Shown here: positions 24,336 to 37,615 of the stretch, piece by piece
Layout of the letters: each line of letters opens with the position of its first letter
How positions within the stretch are numbered: position 1 is the first letter of the stretch
DNA from: Zonotrichia leucophrys gambelii
Taxonomy: Eukaryota > Chordata > Aves > Passeriformes > Passerellidae
Length of the DNA stretch: 64,000 bases
Assembly (NCBI RefSeq): GCF_028769735.1
Contig: NC_088173.1
Coordinates: 68,191,463-68,255,462, forward strand
Direction of reading: 5' to 3'
Notes under the pieces: generated by a model
Seen by the model: the letters and a program-made list of their open reading frames with translations, nothing else
Database searches by the model: none
Told to the model about the DNA's origin: nothing
Translations under genes and position numbers: made by a program

Positions 24336-24811
24336 TTTATTATCAGCTGTTCTACAGTCACAGAGTAATTTTGCATTTTCGACATCAGAGTGGCTCTCTT
24401 GACTGCCCTAACATTGATTTGTCCAGCAAAAGTGGGGTCCATCAGACTGAGTCTGAATTTGTTTCTGTAATTATGACACCGATTAGATCTGCCCTGGCTG
24501 TGACCTTAGCAGAGCCCTAAGAGCTGTTTGCTGGAGGTGTCTGCCCACCAGCTCTTTTTAACGTTATTTTTTTTCATTTCTTTATGGTTACCATGGGGTC
24601 TATGAATGCCAAACCCACCCGGTGTCATTTGGGACACTCCAGGACGCTGAGTGTGGCTTGCAGCCACATTAGTCCAGAGGATGTGTGGCTTTTTCTCCAC
24701 GCTGTCTGACCCTGAGGAGATGTCCCAGCTCTGCTGTGTGGGAATCCATAAAGTCAGAGGGTTTTTAGGAAATGGTTAAAAAAGAGTATTTAGGCCTCAG
24801 GATGTGGCCCG
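24336..24811. other. Unique DNA between CR1 and LTR D
   Basis: No gene recognised. The plus-strand frame 24170-24520 is a CR1 artefact in its first half. Confidence 0.45.
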
Positions 24812-24817
24812 AAGTTC

Positions 24818-25186
24818 TGTTACAGCAGAAAAGTTTCCCAAGCAAGCAGAAAAGTTTCCCAAGCAAGCAGAAAAGTTTCCCAAGCAGTAGACGTGACAAA
24901 TAACAATACGACTTTGTAGATTTGGCTTTAGGATGGCAACAAGTTTATTTAATGTATATCTTTAGAAGGTTACTGTGAATAGAGCTCTGTTCTTTGTTTC
25001 TTATGAAATAGTCTTTGTTTTAACTACCATTACGTATGTTTTATAAGGTTGGATGGAAAGCTTGTCAATATGTCTTGTTTTTGTGTGATTGGCTGAAATC
25101 TAAACTGAGATGATTTTATGTCATTCCGTTCTACCCCACCTTCGGGGGCATTTCCCATTAGGCCAGCATGCTGTTAACATCTAACA
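24818..25186 (-). mobile_element. Solo LTR, family D
   Basis: A minus-strand LTR of 369 bp, TGTTAGATG..GAACTT side at 25186 and CTGTAACA end at 24818. The flanking 6-mers are AAGTTC (24812-24817) and ATGTTC (25187-25192), five of six identical. On the minus strand the signals follow in the right order: CCAAT (25088-25092), TATAAAA (25039-25045), AATAAA (24944-24949). A 20-21-bp unit built on CAGAAAAGTTTCCCAAG is triplicated at 24825-24887, in the U5-like end. No second copy of this family is in the window. Confidence 0.8.
24825..24887. repeat. Three 20-21-bp tandem units in LTR D
   Basis: CAGAAAAGTTTCCCAAGCAAG is repeated nearly three times without change, so the expansion is recent. Confidence 0.93.
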
Positions 25187-25203
25187 ATGTTCTGAGGCTA
25201 ATG

Positions 25204-25224
25204 TGTTAATAATAATAATAATAA
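25204..25224. repeat. (AAT)n microsatellite
   Basis: About six to seven AAT units at the junction between elements D and E, possibly grown from an element A-tail. Confidence 0.85.
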
Positions 25225-25229
25225 AAGCT

Positions 25230-26024
25230 GGTCTAGATTTGTCCAGTGTGGTCCATATTTGGACTTTTTGCCGCGGCAAGTGGGTTCCTCTCTTAAGACG
25301 TGGGTTCCTGACACCATTGGATCTATAGCTACCCTGGTGCATCGATGCAGAGGGGGGCGTATGTGGCTCGAAGTTTGGAGTCCGGCTAGCTGAGGGCGAA
25401 AGGCTGACGCCCCTCTGCAATTCCTGGCCAGCACCTTTCGGCGTCTGAGGGCCTCGGGCTGCGCTGGCTGCGGACTGGCTCACACCGCTGGTATTGGGGA
25501 GGAACGGAGCTGACTATTTCTTGGGGGTTAAACGTTGGTTTATTGAAGGTGTTGCAGGATGCAAACGTGGGGAAACTAACTGGGAAAAGTTGTTCAATAG
25601 GGGGCGAAACAGGATTATAAAGGAGGGGGGTGGGTACAGGCGGAACCAATCGGGAAAGGTGAGGGGATGAACTTCACAGAACTGACACTCCATGGAGACC
25701 AATAATCAAAAGGTAAAGGAGGTGTCCTGGGACCCCAGCCAGCCACCATCTCCAGAGAGAAGAAGGTTCTCGAAACCTGGGAGGAGAAGGGGTTGATTGA
25801 CTGGACCCAGGGAGGAGACAACTTTCACTTATAAGGGAAACCAAGGAGGAGCAATTACATATCGGCAACTATGAATAGCGGTTACTATGGCAACTTAGCT
25901 GACAGGGTAGCAGTGGCGGGAAAAACTGGGGGAACAAAACCATTTTACACATAATAGGGGAGAACAATACATAAATTGGGGGAATAACACAAGAAACTTA
26001 ACAACACACTACAACACACCGACA
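25230..26024 (-). mobile_element. LTR-like element E with leader, minus strand
   Basis: About 800 bp, unlike its surroundings in being G/C- and CpG-richer. In minus orientation it starts TGTCGGTGTGTTG at 26024, has a TTTATAAT box near 25614-25623 and a poly(A) signal CAATAAACC at 25540-25545. It then runs into a CpG-rich segment (25257-25500) that could be U5 plus a leader. I found no convincing target duplication, so the inner end is uncertain. It adjoins LTR D in the same orientation but is not related to it. The minus-strand frames of 60-100 codons across it overlap in several phases and show no viral motif. Confidence 0.55.
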
Positions 26025-26030
26025 TGCTGC

Positions 26031-29000
26031 TGTGCTTGGAGAGGCTCCAGATCCCTGGTTTGCAACAACGGCCTCAGACTCTCACAGACATCCACTCTGA
26101 GATGTAGCAGAATCTGCAAGCTGAGGCCCAGCCCAAAATTTGAATGTTTCACCTAAATCAAGAGAAGCACTAAACTGTACAGTGATAAAAATAGCAGGAA
26201 CTTTGGGCCTAATTCTGGTTATAGCCTGATTTTTGAGTCAAAAAAATGTTTTAGTGTTCATATTTCCCCACTGAATATGTGGAACAGGGGATATTCCAAA
26301 TACAGATGACTGTTCATTGCTTAATTAAAAGCTCCACTTCCCAGTGGCAATGTCTTTGCACATTTATTCTGGTTGGAGTAACTAAAAAATAATCACCACT
26401 AGATAGAAAACACAATATATTTGGTTTCCTTAAATAACCCATTTTCCTGGGACATTTCTGAATAATCTCAATCTTATTGTGACTAGTAAAAAAGGTTAAA
26501 AAAAATTACACTTAAAAATACCAGGATTGTGATTGGGATTTTTTTGCACAAGCCTTTTTTCCAGGCTGCTGCATGGCTGGGATTTTCCCCAGAAAGTCTT
26601 GATATAAATGAGCTTCAAAGTCACCTGTGAATAAAGAGATAAGAGACAAGGTTATTTTGGAGAGTTGAAAGTAGTGTATTGCTCTTCCCTATATAAAATC
26701 ACAGTTCAGCAAATCAGGCTATTGGGGTCTCAGAGAAAATTCTTTCTTTCCTTTCTCCCTATTTTCTTCTCACTTGCCTCTCTATAAAAATCCTCCAAAA
26801 CTTCCCTGAAGTTAATGAAATGTCACCAGAGTAAAAGGAATCAATTTCAGGCCATTTATGTTGTCTCACATTTGATCTTTTTCTGGATGTTTTACTTGTC
26901 TTTGTCTTCCTTTCTTATTTCCCAGGAGAACAAAATAAGCAGGATCAGAGCCCAGTTCATCACTGGATTTTTTACGCCAGCACAAAGCCATTTATTTCAG
27001 TGCTTTATGCAGGTATGAAATTTGATTTATAATGTTTGGATGTGCGCATCCACGAAGTGATAAGTTACAAAGGAAGCACGTTAGAGGGAAGGTAATGAGA
27101 TGAGAATCATGATGTTATTTTTCAACTTAAAGTTTGTTAAAGATTTGTTTCTTATTAAATGCCTGAGAGGCAGTGTATCAAATTTAAGGTTTCAGAACTG
27201 AAATATAGAAAGATCTCTAACTGTCATAACAACAGCAGATAAAGTATCAATAATTTCTGGTTTGAATGCAATCTGAAATTGAATTTCTCTTATTCTATGA
27301 CAAAGTTGATAACAAAGCCAAATGAAACATTCCAATAATGTACATCCCATATTTCTGAGAATAAATATGATTTCTTTGTTGAACAGCCTGGAAATTGTCA
27401 TATTTCATATACAGAGACATTAAAGTATTAAAGTAAGCAGAGATTTGCAATCAGAGTTGACTAGAACTTCAAATTAAAATTACATTATTAATATCGTCCA
27501 TTGCCTCTGCCCATTGCTTATGTTATTACCTACAAAGTTCCATTCTCTTTTGGTTTTGTTTATGCAGTTTTTGTTCATGTTCAAGTAGTTTAAAATGTGA
27601 GTTCAGCAATGTATTCCAGACACAACCTAGCTTTGGTATTCCTCAGATGCAAAACTCCTCTGAAATGTTTTTGAATAATCTTTCTCTCTAAAGTAGGTAC
27701 AAACAAAATCCCTTCTCCCGGTGTTGGCTGTGCCAGTTGTTACCCCCAGCAGTACTCAAATCGTATCCAGAGGAAAACTCTGTTTGGTTTAAGAAAGACA
27801 GAAAAACTTAACTACAGATATAAGACATAGCTTTGATTAACTTGTGGAGATCAGGTTTGGTCAATATTTTAATAAAAATGTTTCAAAGGAAAACACAAGT
27901 CTGAAAAAAAAACAAAAAGAGCACATATTCTGAATAGGTTTTACCTTTGGAATCCAGTCTGGAGCATAGAGTCAGGAAAAATGAACTTTTAAGCATCCTT
28001 GGTTTGGGTAGACTTTTGGTGAAGGGCTTTACTCTGTATTTCTATGGGAAAAGACAAAACACAAAGTTTAGAATTCTCATCAACAAAGCACACTTGAATA
28101 ATACAGAACAATCATCTGCAAAAAATAACCCCAGCCTCAAAGGATTTGGAGAAATTATCTGGTGGCATCTGCTGTACTGCCAATTGCAAAAGGTGAATCA
28201 TTGAGCATTCTGCCAATGCAAAGTCTGTGGAAAACTGTCTTTGAATATCTGTTAGCTGGTGGATATTTTTTGTGAAATATTTAAAATATATCAAACAAAT
28301 TTAACCTTTTTTTGTTGTTGTTGTCATTGGGTTTTTTGTTTGTTTGTTTCCCCTGCAGGGCAAATCACTTGTTCCTTATTGAATATATTCTGGCCCAAAA
28401 GGAACTTGGCATTTAAACATATGAATAACTTAAAACACAAGCTTAAAGACAATGACTTCTCACATGCTTGGGTACCTTACCAGGCTGGGACCATAGGCCT
28501 AGTCCAATTTCAAGCTGTCTTTTCATTCATTTTAATGAATATTAGATTGGATGCTGTGTGAATTCATTTCACCATTGTCATCTCCCAGTATTTCTCCCTG
28601 GGGACTGAGTGCAAATATTTGAGATTCAGCATGTGTTGCTTATCACTTTCATTTAGAAAATATGCCATGTTTTCCATCTTCCTGCTCTTTGAATGGGTGA
28701 ACACAGAAGAGCTTCCCACAGGATGCCTTTCAGATTTAAATCTCACCTTCTAGAGATGCTCTTATGAGGATTTGATTTTCATTTGCTGCGAACATTTGTG
28801 CCAGTAAAACTTGATTGTCTGGATGTGTGCAGAAAGTGAGCAGAAAAGATGTGAGAATTTGAAATCCTTTGCTGCTAAATCTCTTTTACATCTTTTACTG
28901 TGGCTGGGGAAGAGATGAGGGTTGGCTGCAAGAACCAGGCAGAGAATTTAATTTTGCCAATCATATTTTTCAATGGATTAGCTGAAATTTCTCTAAAGCC

Positions 29001-30320
29001 TAGAGTGCTGAGTATTTTAGGAAGGCCAGTAGAGAAGAAAATCTTTCAAGATCCTGGGATTCAGTTCAGAGTGACAACACAAATGGCAGCCAGTGCACAC
29101 ACACAAAAGGAATTGAGGGAACTAAATGACAGCTGACAGGAAATGTTTGAATATGCATTAAAGCTGGGAAAGCAGTAAGGCCATTTTCTGTTTAAACTCT
29201 CACATTGCACAGATGAGAATTGTTAAAGAGCTGCCACATTCAGCACCGGAGGTTCAATTTCAGTGGTGAGAAAAGTGCCTGTGAAGTGTTATAAGCACAC
29301 ATGAGTTGTATGCTAAATGGTTACATTTGATGATAAAACTTGTGAGTAAATACATAAAAATGTTTTCAGAAGAAAAATTTCTCTCTAAGCTGGGATTAAA
29401 TGAGATAGAGTTTATATTTATCCCTAGGCACAAACTTAACATTCCACAAAATTCTATAGAAACAGTTACAAGCCTAAATAATCAGTTCACTTAGAGACAA
29501 CCTTATAAATCATGTGGTGAGCATGTTTGTGTCTAAAAATGAAGGAAATTCCCTTCACACTTGAATAATTAGAAGGGCATAGATGGAGAGAAAAGATGAA
29601 GATCTGCTTCCATGGAAATAATATCCTAAAAGCTGGGTTATCAATCCAACAGGACAGATTCCCTAACACAAGAGCTACCTTTTAAATTAGCTCCTGTAAA
29701 TTAACCAGCTCAACTAAACACTGGCAGGATCTTATCACCATAATGCACAATCAAGTCTACACTATTAAAATTCTACTGGAGAAAACTTAGTGTGAGATAA
29801 GGCAGACATGAACGATCATTTAACATTAATCCTGATGACAACCATTTCCACTTTGCTATTGAAATTCCCTCCTTCCTACATTTTCATTTCCAAATACAAT
29901 GCAAACAACATGCTCTAATCAATCACTTCTACATCCACCATAATTTTTATTTAAAGCCCTGTATCTTAGATGTATAAGCCAATGAAGATCATTTATCTTC
30001 CCTCTTGCTTTCCAGTCTCACTGAAGGGAAGGAAAGGTAGAGTAAGGTAAGGTGGGACAGAGAGGTAACAGGTAAAATATGGAGTTTTAGGGTTAGTTGG
30101 TAATTACAACACTGACTTTTGCACTCAGAATTCATTCAGGGGTGAGTCACAAATGTTGGCAACACTCAAGGCTTGTCCCAAACCAGAGATATGTTTGGCA
30201 TCACCTGGATGTGATTATATTGTTACAGTCTATATCTAAGTCAGGATGAGCCACCTTGGTCATCTCTGCAAAATGATTCCAAGTTCAGGTTTGTCACAGA
30301 AACACAAAATGGTGTCAGGC
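26031..30320. other. A/T-rich unique DNA, no gene seen
   Basis: About 4.3 kb without a recognisable repeat. Frames reach 100 codons only (28259-28561) and have no support. A TTTG/TTG-rich patch lies at 28303-28350. Confidence 0.5.
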
Positions 30321-30321
30321 T

Positions 30322-30445
30322 GTCATAGAAACATAAAATCACGGAATGGTTTGGGTTTGAGGGGATCTTGAAGATGATCCAGTTCCAGCTTCCCTGCCAT
30401 TGCAGGGACACCTTCCACTAGAACATGATCCTGCTGCTCGTGGTC
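30322..30445 (-). mobile_element. CR1 LINE 3' end fragment
   Basis: The reverse complement of a CR1 tail: ATAGAAACATAAAATCACGGAATGGTTTGGGTTTG, then CCAGTTCCAGCTTCCCTGCC, then AGGGACACCTTCCACTAGAAC. Short and diverged. Confidence 0.9.
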
Positions 30446-33400
30446 CTGAATTCCCTTCACCCCTAAGTGCAGGGAATTAGGATTTTAGTCATTACAGGTT
30501 TTGGATCTTTTTTCTGAAAATGAGGACTTTATTCTGAAATCTCCCTCACAGATCAGTGTAATGGAACTGCTGGAAGTTCTGCTTAGAACATGATTTAGTA
30601 AAAATGAGAGTTTCTTTATTTTTTTCTTTCTTTTTCCTGGAAAAAACAATCTAACACAGCTATTGCATGGAATCATTTTCTAAATGAAGACAGAATTTCA
30701 TTCAATCTCCATCAGAAGATGCATCTGGGGATTCCAGAAGGTGAGCAAACTAATAAATGAGAAGAGAAGAAAATAAAGCCAACATTTTAATCAAAATTCA
30801 CAGTGACAATAGAAAAATATATGTTTGTAAAATGATTTGAAAATTAAGCCCATATAACAGTGGCTCTGAAAGAAACATGAACTAAAAATTACAGTGAAAA
30901 AAAAGGGATAAAATGCAATCCTTATGCATGGAAGTAAGAACAAGGGCTCCATCAACTCCTGCAAATGCAAATCAAGACATTTAACATTTTGAAGAAGAGC
31001 AATATAATGCAGCAGGACAAATTTGTAGACAAGAACACATTTTGGGGACCTGATGGATTCCACCTGAAAAGCAATTCACTTATGCTAACCTCAAAAGAAA
31101 TATTTAGAGTGATTCATGGCTCCATCTGGCTTCTCTGCATACAGAACAGGTACTGGCAGTCATGAACTTTTCATCTTAAAATATCAAGAGAACAAATCCC
31201 TGTCAGAGGCACTCTGAGTGTACCTAGGAGAGGAAAACTGTGTTGCTAAAGAGTGCATTTACTGGCTGCAACCTTGCTCCAGGAATTTAGATCCCAGGAA
31301 TTCAGGTCTTACATTCTGAAGTGGCGTCACAATAAAACCAGAATCAAAAATTTCCTATAGCTAAGAAGAAGAAATTGGATTGTCATACATATTGTAGCCA
31401 AACATAAGAATAAGAGTAGGGAACGAAGAGGCTGATTGAAACAAATCCCCAGCACTCTTCAAATATTTACATTTTTAGTTATTGATAAACAAACACTCAG
31501 GAAGGTTTCACTCAAGTCAGAGTCGCGCTGAGGTGCTTTGTGACAAAAGATGAGATAATTATATTTTGTAATAGACAAAATTCCATTAATACCCAATGAG
31601 GATGAGATGAATTTGATATGTTTGAATGAACAACTGTTATCATCTCCCTAAGCCCTCCAAAATGAACAGCCCTGAAAATCTCTGCTCCATGCACAAGGAA
31701 GTCTTGCTGACAAGAAAATGGGAGAAAGACCAGATAACACAGTTTTCACAAGGGATGGCCAAAAAAAATCCAAAAAAAGAGAAGTGTCCAAATCCTAAGT
31801 GAACAGTTAAGATCTATCAGTCCTCACTGACTCCAGCCAGCCAGAAATATTCCAGAGCTTCTAATAAAAATATTACAATGCGTTTCCTCCAGGAGAGGCA
31901 TGTGCTTTTCTATTCCATGTAATCAGATCATTGGAAATGCAAGATAATTTGGTTTACGACCAGATTTTTTTTTCTTTCTCGCTGCTCATTAATAGCTCTG
32001 TGCACACAAGGAAAATTTCCTCATTATTTTTTGTGCACATTTGCATCCTGCCTGTGTGTTCTTCTCATTTTTATGAAGTTAGGTCATTTCTTTCAGAAAA
32101 AGTTGGTAAAAAGGCTTATATTACAAGTCTTTGCAATTCTTTTAAGAAGAGAATGTTTCACAAGAAAATGGAAGTTTCTGTGGAACATGGTTTAAGAAAA
32201 GAGTTTTAGACTGACATATATTCTACTTTTTCAAAATGTAAATTGCTTACATAACCAATTTACATAATATAAAATATAATATATAAATATATAATACATA
32301 AATATATTATATATAGATGGTAGTGTACTTATTTCATCTATATATAATGTGTATATATATATATATGTCAACACATATTTACATAAATAAAGAGCAAAAA
32401 GAAGAAAAGAAACTGAACTATTTTGCATAATAATGTCATGGGCTATGAAAACTGCATTTCAAAACTTCTTTATATCAGACCTGTCTATTGTAGGACAAAT
32501 ATCCAGGATAGAGATAAGTTAATCTTGACTGCTGCACTTTTAAAAAAAATTATTTATTCATGGCAAACTACTACTATCATGCTAATGCTACTAAATACTA
32601 GTAGTATTAGCTAAAATACTTCTAATTTTAGTGGTAAAATTATCCCTTCTGCATTGAGGGAATTATCCCTTCTCAGTGCAGACAGGATAAATTTACAACT
32701 AATTGTCATGAAAAAGAAAAAAAATATTTTTTCTCTGCTCTTGAGTAATATTAATGGCCAGCTTGGCAAACTTTGACCCCTTCCACTTACACTCATATCT
32801 TTTATTTTCTCCTTGCTTTTTTTACATTATTAATTTATATTTTCAATCAACAGTCAAGAGCATCTCTTAAGGTAAATAGTATTTTGTAAAGTACATACAT
32901 ATTTACATTTGGAGCCTCTTCTCTTAAGGTACATATTCTTTTATAAAGTATGTGAATTTTTACAGAAAATTTACTTCAGTGTGTGGCTTTATGAAATAAA
33001 AGGAAAACAGGTCATGGAAAACAAACCAAGAAAAAAAAAAGGATTATTTAAATTGAAATAAAAGAGATAACTTTCTAAATGAAGAAAAAATGAATAAAAC
33101 AACAAAGCAGAGCAAAACAAAATTAAAAGAAAAAAAGGTAAACAAAAATTTGAATGTAAGCTAAAATTTGGCAAGACAGAGTTGCAAAACTATTTAAAAA
33201 TATCACAGGATTTTTTTTCTGTGTGAGAGGTTCCTGCACTGTCAGGGATGAACCTGTCTGGTGCTACCAATGCTCATTCTCACAGGAGGCTCCACAGCAG
33301 GGAAAGGTGTTGAGGTGTTTGAATTAATCCAGTGTGAGAAACCAAAGTAATTACTGCAGGCAACATGATCCCCTGCTAGATTTCTCATTGGGATCCATTA

Positions 33401-35055
33401 AACACCAGTTAAACCACACCAAGCACCTCACCCCAGCCACTTCTCAGGAGCATCATGATAATTGGTGATACTTGATGTTTAAAACTAATCCATCATCTTG
33501 AGCAATGCCAACTGAACAGGGAGAAAACAGAAAGAAGGTAAAAATTACATATATACCACAGAATTATTCCACCAGTTCATAAATTAATGCACAAGGTTTG
33601 AGGTAGACATCTAAAGGTATTTGATTTACTGGCTCCATAATGCTGGAGAATAGTGAGGCTTAAAGTACAGACAGTCTGAAATCTTCATTTAGACAGCATT
33701 AAATAAATGCAGCCAAGTGCTATATTTAAGTATTAGACAAATATTTTAGTTTTCAGTGTCTCTTAGGGCTAGTAAAATTCATATCTGCAAAATCACTGAG
33801 AACATTCAATCAATTAAAGGCAGATTTGCAATCTCCATCAATAACATCTCCCTCTCCTTTATCTTCAGTTTTAGAGATTAAAGTTTCCCCTGTGGAAGAA
33901 AGAAAAAAAATTCTCCTCATCAGCCTCATGATAAATATTCTCCATCCATTGTTGGCTGCTCAGTTCTCCCATCAAACAGATTCTGTTGAAACATATTTCA
34001 AGTTGTTTTGAAATCAGCATGCAGACGTGGAATTAAAAAACCCCACATGCTGTTATTCTTTGATCACCTCTCCATGGGCATTTTTCTAGGGTCACACAGA
34101 AGGTCTGACTTGGTGAGGCAGAAAAAAAAGGAACCATAAAAAGGATTCTATTCTGGCTGAGAGCGCAGGAAGCTCCTGAGAGAACTGGTTTCATTTCCCC
34201 CTTTACTACAATCTGGCCTTCTTCCTGTAGGCAAATCCTTTAAATGAGACTTTCTAAAAGTGTTTTATTACCAACAACTGAGGACAGACATTCAAAAGTG
34301 CTTCAAAAATGGGAGGCTATAAACAGACAAAAATCCCCCAGCCTAGAGGTCTTTTGTAACTTTGATTCTTCAAGCTCAGTTTCTCATTCTTCTCTTTTGA
34401 AATCAGTTGAGGATAACTGCGTTTAATTCAAAACCACAGGCTGTCCCTATTTGTAAGATAAAGATAAGAAAATATACATCAGCCCTGGGCAAGGATGATA
34501 TCATTAATGCTGGGAAAGCTGTGCAAGATTTGTGCACTAAAGCACCTACAGGTTATTGAAGTTGGAGGGAGACGACCCACCTTGCATTGGTCAGCCATCG
34601 ACTCCAATTTATTAATCAATCATGCACCTTTTATAACAGTGTTAATCAAGTTCATGCATATTGCAAACCTGAGCTCACAATAGGCCAGAGATTACACACC
34701 AACTCCTCCTTATGTTTCCAATACCAAGATTTGGGTTCTCAAAATAATTCTTGCTTTCCCAAAACAGCCAAAGATAGAACATCCACTTGTTATGAGAAAG
34801 CTGCCTGAGAACTCTGATGTGCAAGGCTCTCAAGGCCTTCATGTTTGTCACTTTTACCTGTAATTAAAAATAACCTGAGAACCTCTGCTGTTCACAGAAA
34901 CAGGCTGTGAGAATCTGCTCCTCACAGCTGCCTTCTAGGCCATCCCTGAAAAAATCTCCAACAACAGGTATTCTTAATTCAGGTATGTATCCAAACCCAG
35001 TTGATTCCCTAATTTAATCCCTAATCCTAAATGTCCCAGGGTGCTTATTTGAAAT
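30446..35055. other. A/T-rich unique DNA
   Basis: About 4.6 kb. TA-rich stretch at 32255-32370. A 43-bp motif starting TCTTAAGGTAMATA is duplicated about 57 bp apart at 32866-32965. No gene, RNA or mobile element recognised. Confidence 0.5.
32255..32370. repeat. TA-rich low-complexity stretch
   Basis: Alternating TA runs including ATATATATATATAT near 32353-32366, flanked by AATATA repeats. Simple sequence only. Confidence 0.85.
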
Positions 35056-35061
35056 CTCTTT

Positions 35062-35632
35062 GAGTCTCTTCCAAGACTTTTGACATGGATCCACACAACA
35101 TCCTTAGTGCTAAATTGGAAAGATGCAGGTTTGAGGGATGGAGTGATGGACAAGGGATGGGCTGGATGGTGACATCCAAGGAGCTGCAGTCAGTGGCTGC
35201 TACAAGTGGAAATTGGAGACTCTGAGGGTCATTCCTGAGACCAGATCTGTCCAATATCTTCATTAATGACAGGGCCAGTGGGAGCTAATTACAGCCAGCT
35301 TGTGGTGGCAGCAGGCTGGGCAGTGCAGGTGGTTCTGCAGAGGGAATTGCTGCCATCCAAAGGGACCTGGATGGGCTGGAGGAGTGGAGAGGGTGAACAC
35401 CCTGAAATTCAGCCAGGCCAAAGACAAGGTCCTGCACCTGCACTGAGGCAGCTCCAGGTGTCCAGATGGACCGGGTGATGAATGGATTGGGAGCAGCCCT
35501 GTGGAGAAGGAGTTTGGGATGTTGGTAGATGGAGAACTGGGCATAAACTGGCACTTGCAGCCCAGAAATCCACTTGTACCATGGGCTGTGTGGAAACAAA
35601 AGCATGGCCAGCAGGTTGAGAGAGGGGTTTAC
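35062..35632 (+). pseudogene. CR1 LINE ORF2 reverse-transcriptase remnant
   Basis: About 570 bp reading forward as the C-terminal part of the CR1 reverse transcriptase, much decayed. Recognisable blocks in order: a TTTGACATGGATCCACACAACATCCT segment (the AFDxVPHxxL-type motif); CTGTCCAATATCTTCATTAATGAC (the LFxIFINDM-type motif); a degraded region where the catalytic ADD motif should follow; GGACCTGGATGGGCTGGAGGAGTGG; GCCAAAGACAAGGTCCTGCACCTGC; GAGCAGCCCTGTGGAGAAGGAG; CTTGCAGCCCAGAAATCCACTTG; and AAAAGCATGGCCAGCAGGTTGAGAG. Frameshifts and stops break it throughout. Both ends are truncated and the 3' tail is missing. CR1 encodes an endonuclease/reverse transcriptase, but this copy cannot make one. 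Confidence 0.9.
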
Positions 35633-35634
35633 TT

Positions 35635-36886
35635 GAAGAAGACCTTAACTTTGGTTTTGAAGGTTCATTTTTATTAAGTTCTTAGAGAAAGGAGGGATTT
35701 TGTAGATGGAGGACATTCTACTTGTTTCAAATGTTAGCTGCTCTATATGTATGGAATTTGAACAGTGCCTGAAAAAATAATGCCAGGGCTCTGTTCTAAA
35801 GTCATATAATTAGCATTATTTTTTACACGACAGGATTGCAAATAAAAGAAAAAAAATCTATCCTATTAAAAAAGGATCCCTATATTTCTGTGTGTTTACC
35901 TGCTGAGTGTTGTGGTGAATTGCTCTAAAGCAAGGAGTTCCATAACTTATTTGTTACCCTTCTCTCTGCTTTTATGCCCTCCTTTCTTTTGCAATTAATT
36001 TACCAATAATAATTTAAAGATAACCCAATGAACAAAAATAAAAAAACACCCCAGCTTTAATAACCTCAATAGGTTTATACCATGAAAGATCAAAATCATT
36101 AAGCAATATAAAATTGCACTATATATTATTAATGTATCTATAATTAATCCAGCCAAGCAGTGCCAACCAATGATAAAAGTTTTTTCCGCCACAACCCTTG
36201 CAAACAACAACAGTTGCTCTGTTAATTAAAAGCAGCAAAGGGCTTTTTTAAACTTTTTATTTTTTTTTTTTTAATTCTTTAATCGAGACAGTTCAGCTCT
36301 GCCCTGATCTCAAAGCAGGGTGTGTAGCAGGAGGTCTCAGTCTGTTGTTTCTTTAGAGGGAATTTCTTAAGATGAGGTGTATTATTTTTTGTTGCACAGG
36401 AATACAGCAATAAACTCCAAACCCATGAGCAGATTGCAATGCACCCAGCTATGGCCATTCATTCAAACCATAACAAGATCTGTACGGCCCTTCAGAGAGT
36501 TTTACAAAGAGAAATTCCAATATGAAAAGGCTTTAGTCTGTTTGTTTCTCTGATTTAAAGAAAAAAAAATCTGAAAGGTTTAGACGTGCTGCAGTGATAA
36601 AACAAAAATATTGGCATTGTTTTGGGTGCTTTCTGGTATTCCCTCTCCATCTTCCTATTTGGCATCCATTTTTGGGATAAAAACCTGATGTTATTGTATT
36701 TCAGGAATTGTATCTAGTTCAACATATTCTCCTCTGCCCTGGGGAAGACACAGCTCGATATACCATTCATCTAGAAACAACACTGGTTGGCCTTACACAG
36801 CTCTGTATGTGAAATATTCAATTCCTTTCATCCAGCTAAAAGAATTGCTCATTAAGAACCATAAGATTAGAAGGAAATGCACTTGA

Positions 36887-36922
<36 letters not shown>

Positions 36923-37520
36923 GCAAGGCCCCAAAATACAGAGATTTGAAAAATTATTTATAGAACTAGTTTTAAATTAAGTGCCCTCCATTCAGAACTA
37001 GATACCAATCTGGCTGCCAAGGTGGGATGCAGCCTTTTCTGCGCTACCACGCTTTAATAACCCTATGATGGTAATTAAAACAGAGTGAAACAGTAAGCTT
37101 TATAAATAAAAAGAAAGCAACATCTAAGTTGATTATATTTCCTCCTTTTATTGTGATTTTGACACAAATGAAGACAAGATATATTTTATTCATTTTCTAT
37201 TTTCTCTTCAGGTTTTGTTTTATGGCCCTCAGGGATGCAGGAGTGTGCATGTAAAGAAGTCCATAAATTAAACCAAACTGTGTTTATGGTAATACTACTA
37301 CATCTTTACTATGTGTTAACTTAATGTGAGCAAACTACAGTTTTCATGGTAGCTCATTTGCATTTCCAGCCCTGCAGTTTCACAGGTATTTTGAGATATC
37401 AGTACTTTGCTTCTGGAAACCACTACAGCGAATGGAAAATTAAAACAAAATTTAAAAAAAAAAGCAATAACAACAAGCTCTAAGTTTTCTCATCTCAATA
37501 ATTTCCCTTCAAGTAATTTC
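35635..37520. other. A/T-rich unique DNA with an A30 run
   Basis: No gene seen. A run of 30 A lies at 36888-36917, and T-rich runs at 36258-36272. The part at about 36980-37080 is of more even composition and could be conserved non-coding DNA, but this cannot be tested here. Confidence 0.45.
36888..36917. repeat. Poly(A) run of 30
   Basis: Uninterrupted A30. The DNA upstream does not resemble a known retroposon and I see no flanking duplication. Confidence 0.95.
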
Positions 37521-37527
37521 CATAGAC

Positions 37528-37615
37528 TCATAAAATCATAGAGAAGTTTGGGTTAAAAATGACCTTAAATATCATCTTGTTTTCACCCCATGATAGGGGC
37601 AGGGACATCTATTTT
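37528..37615 (-). mobile_element. CR1 LINE tail fragment, diverged
   Basis: The reverse-complement CR1 tail: AAAATCATAGAGAAGTTTGGGTTAAAAATGACCTTAAA, then TTCACCCCATGATAGGGGCAGGGACAT. Old and short. Confidence 0.82.

Noticed and set aside
25284..25320. Primer-binding-site-like TGGTGTCAGGAACCC on the minus strand near element E
   Set aside because: It resembles a retroviral leader but I cannot match it to a specific tRNA 3' end, and it is not immediately after a clear LTR end.
36888..36917. A30 run as the tail of a processed pseudogene
   Set aside because: No recognisable transcript-like sequence upstream and no flanking target duplication.
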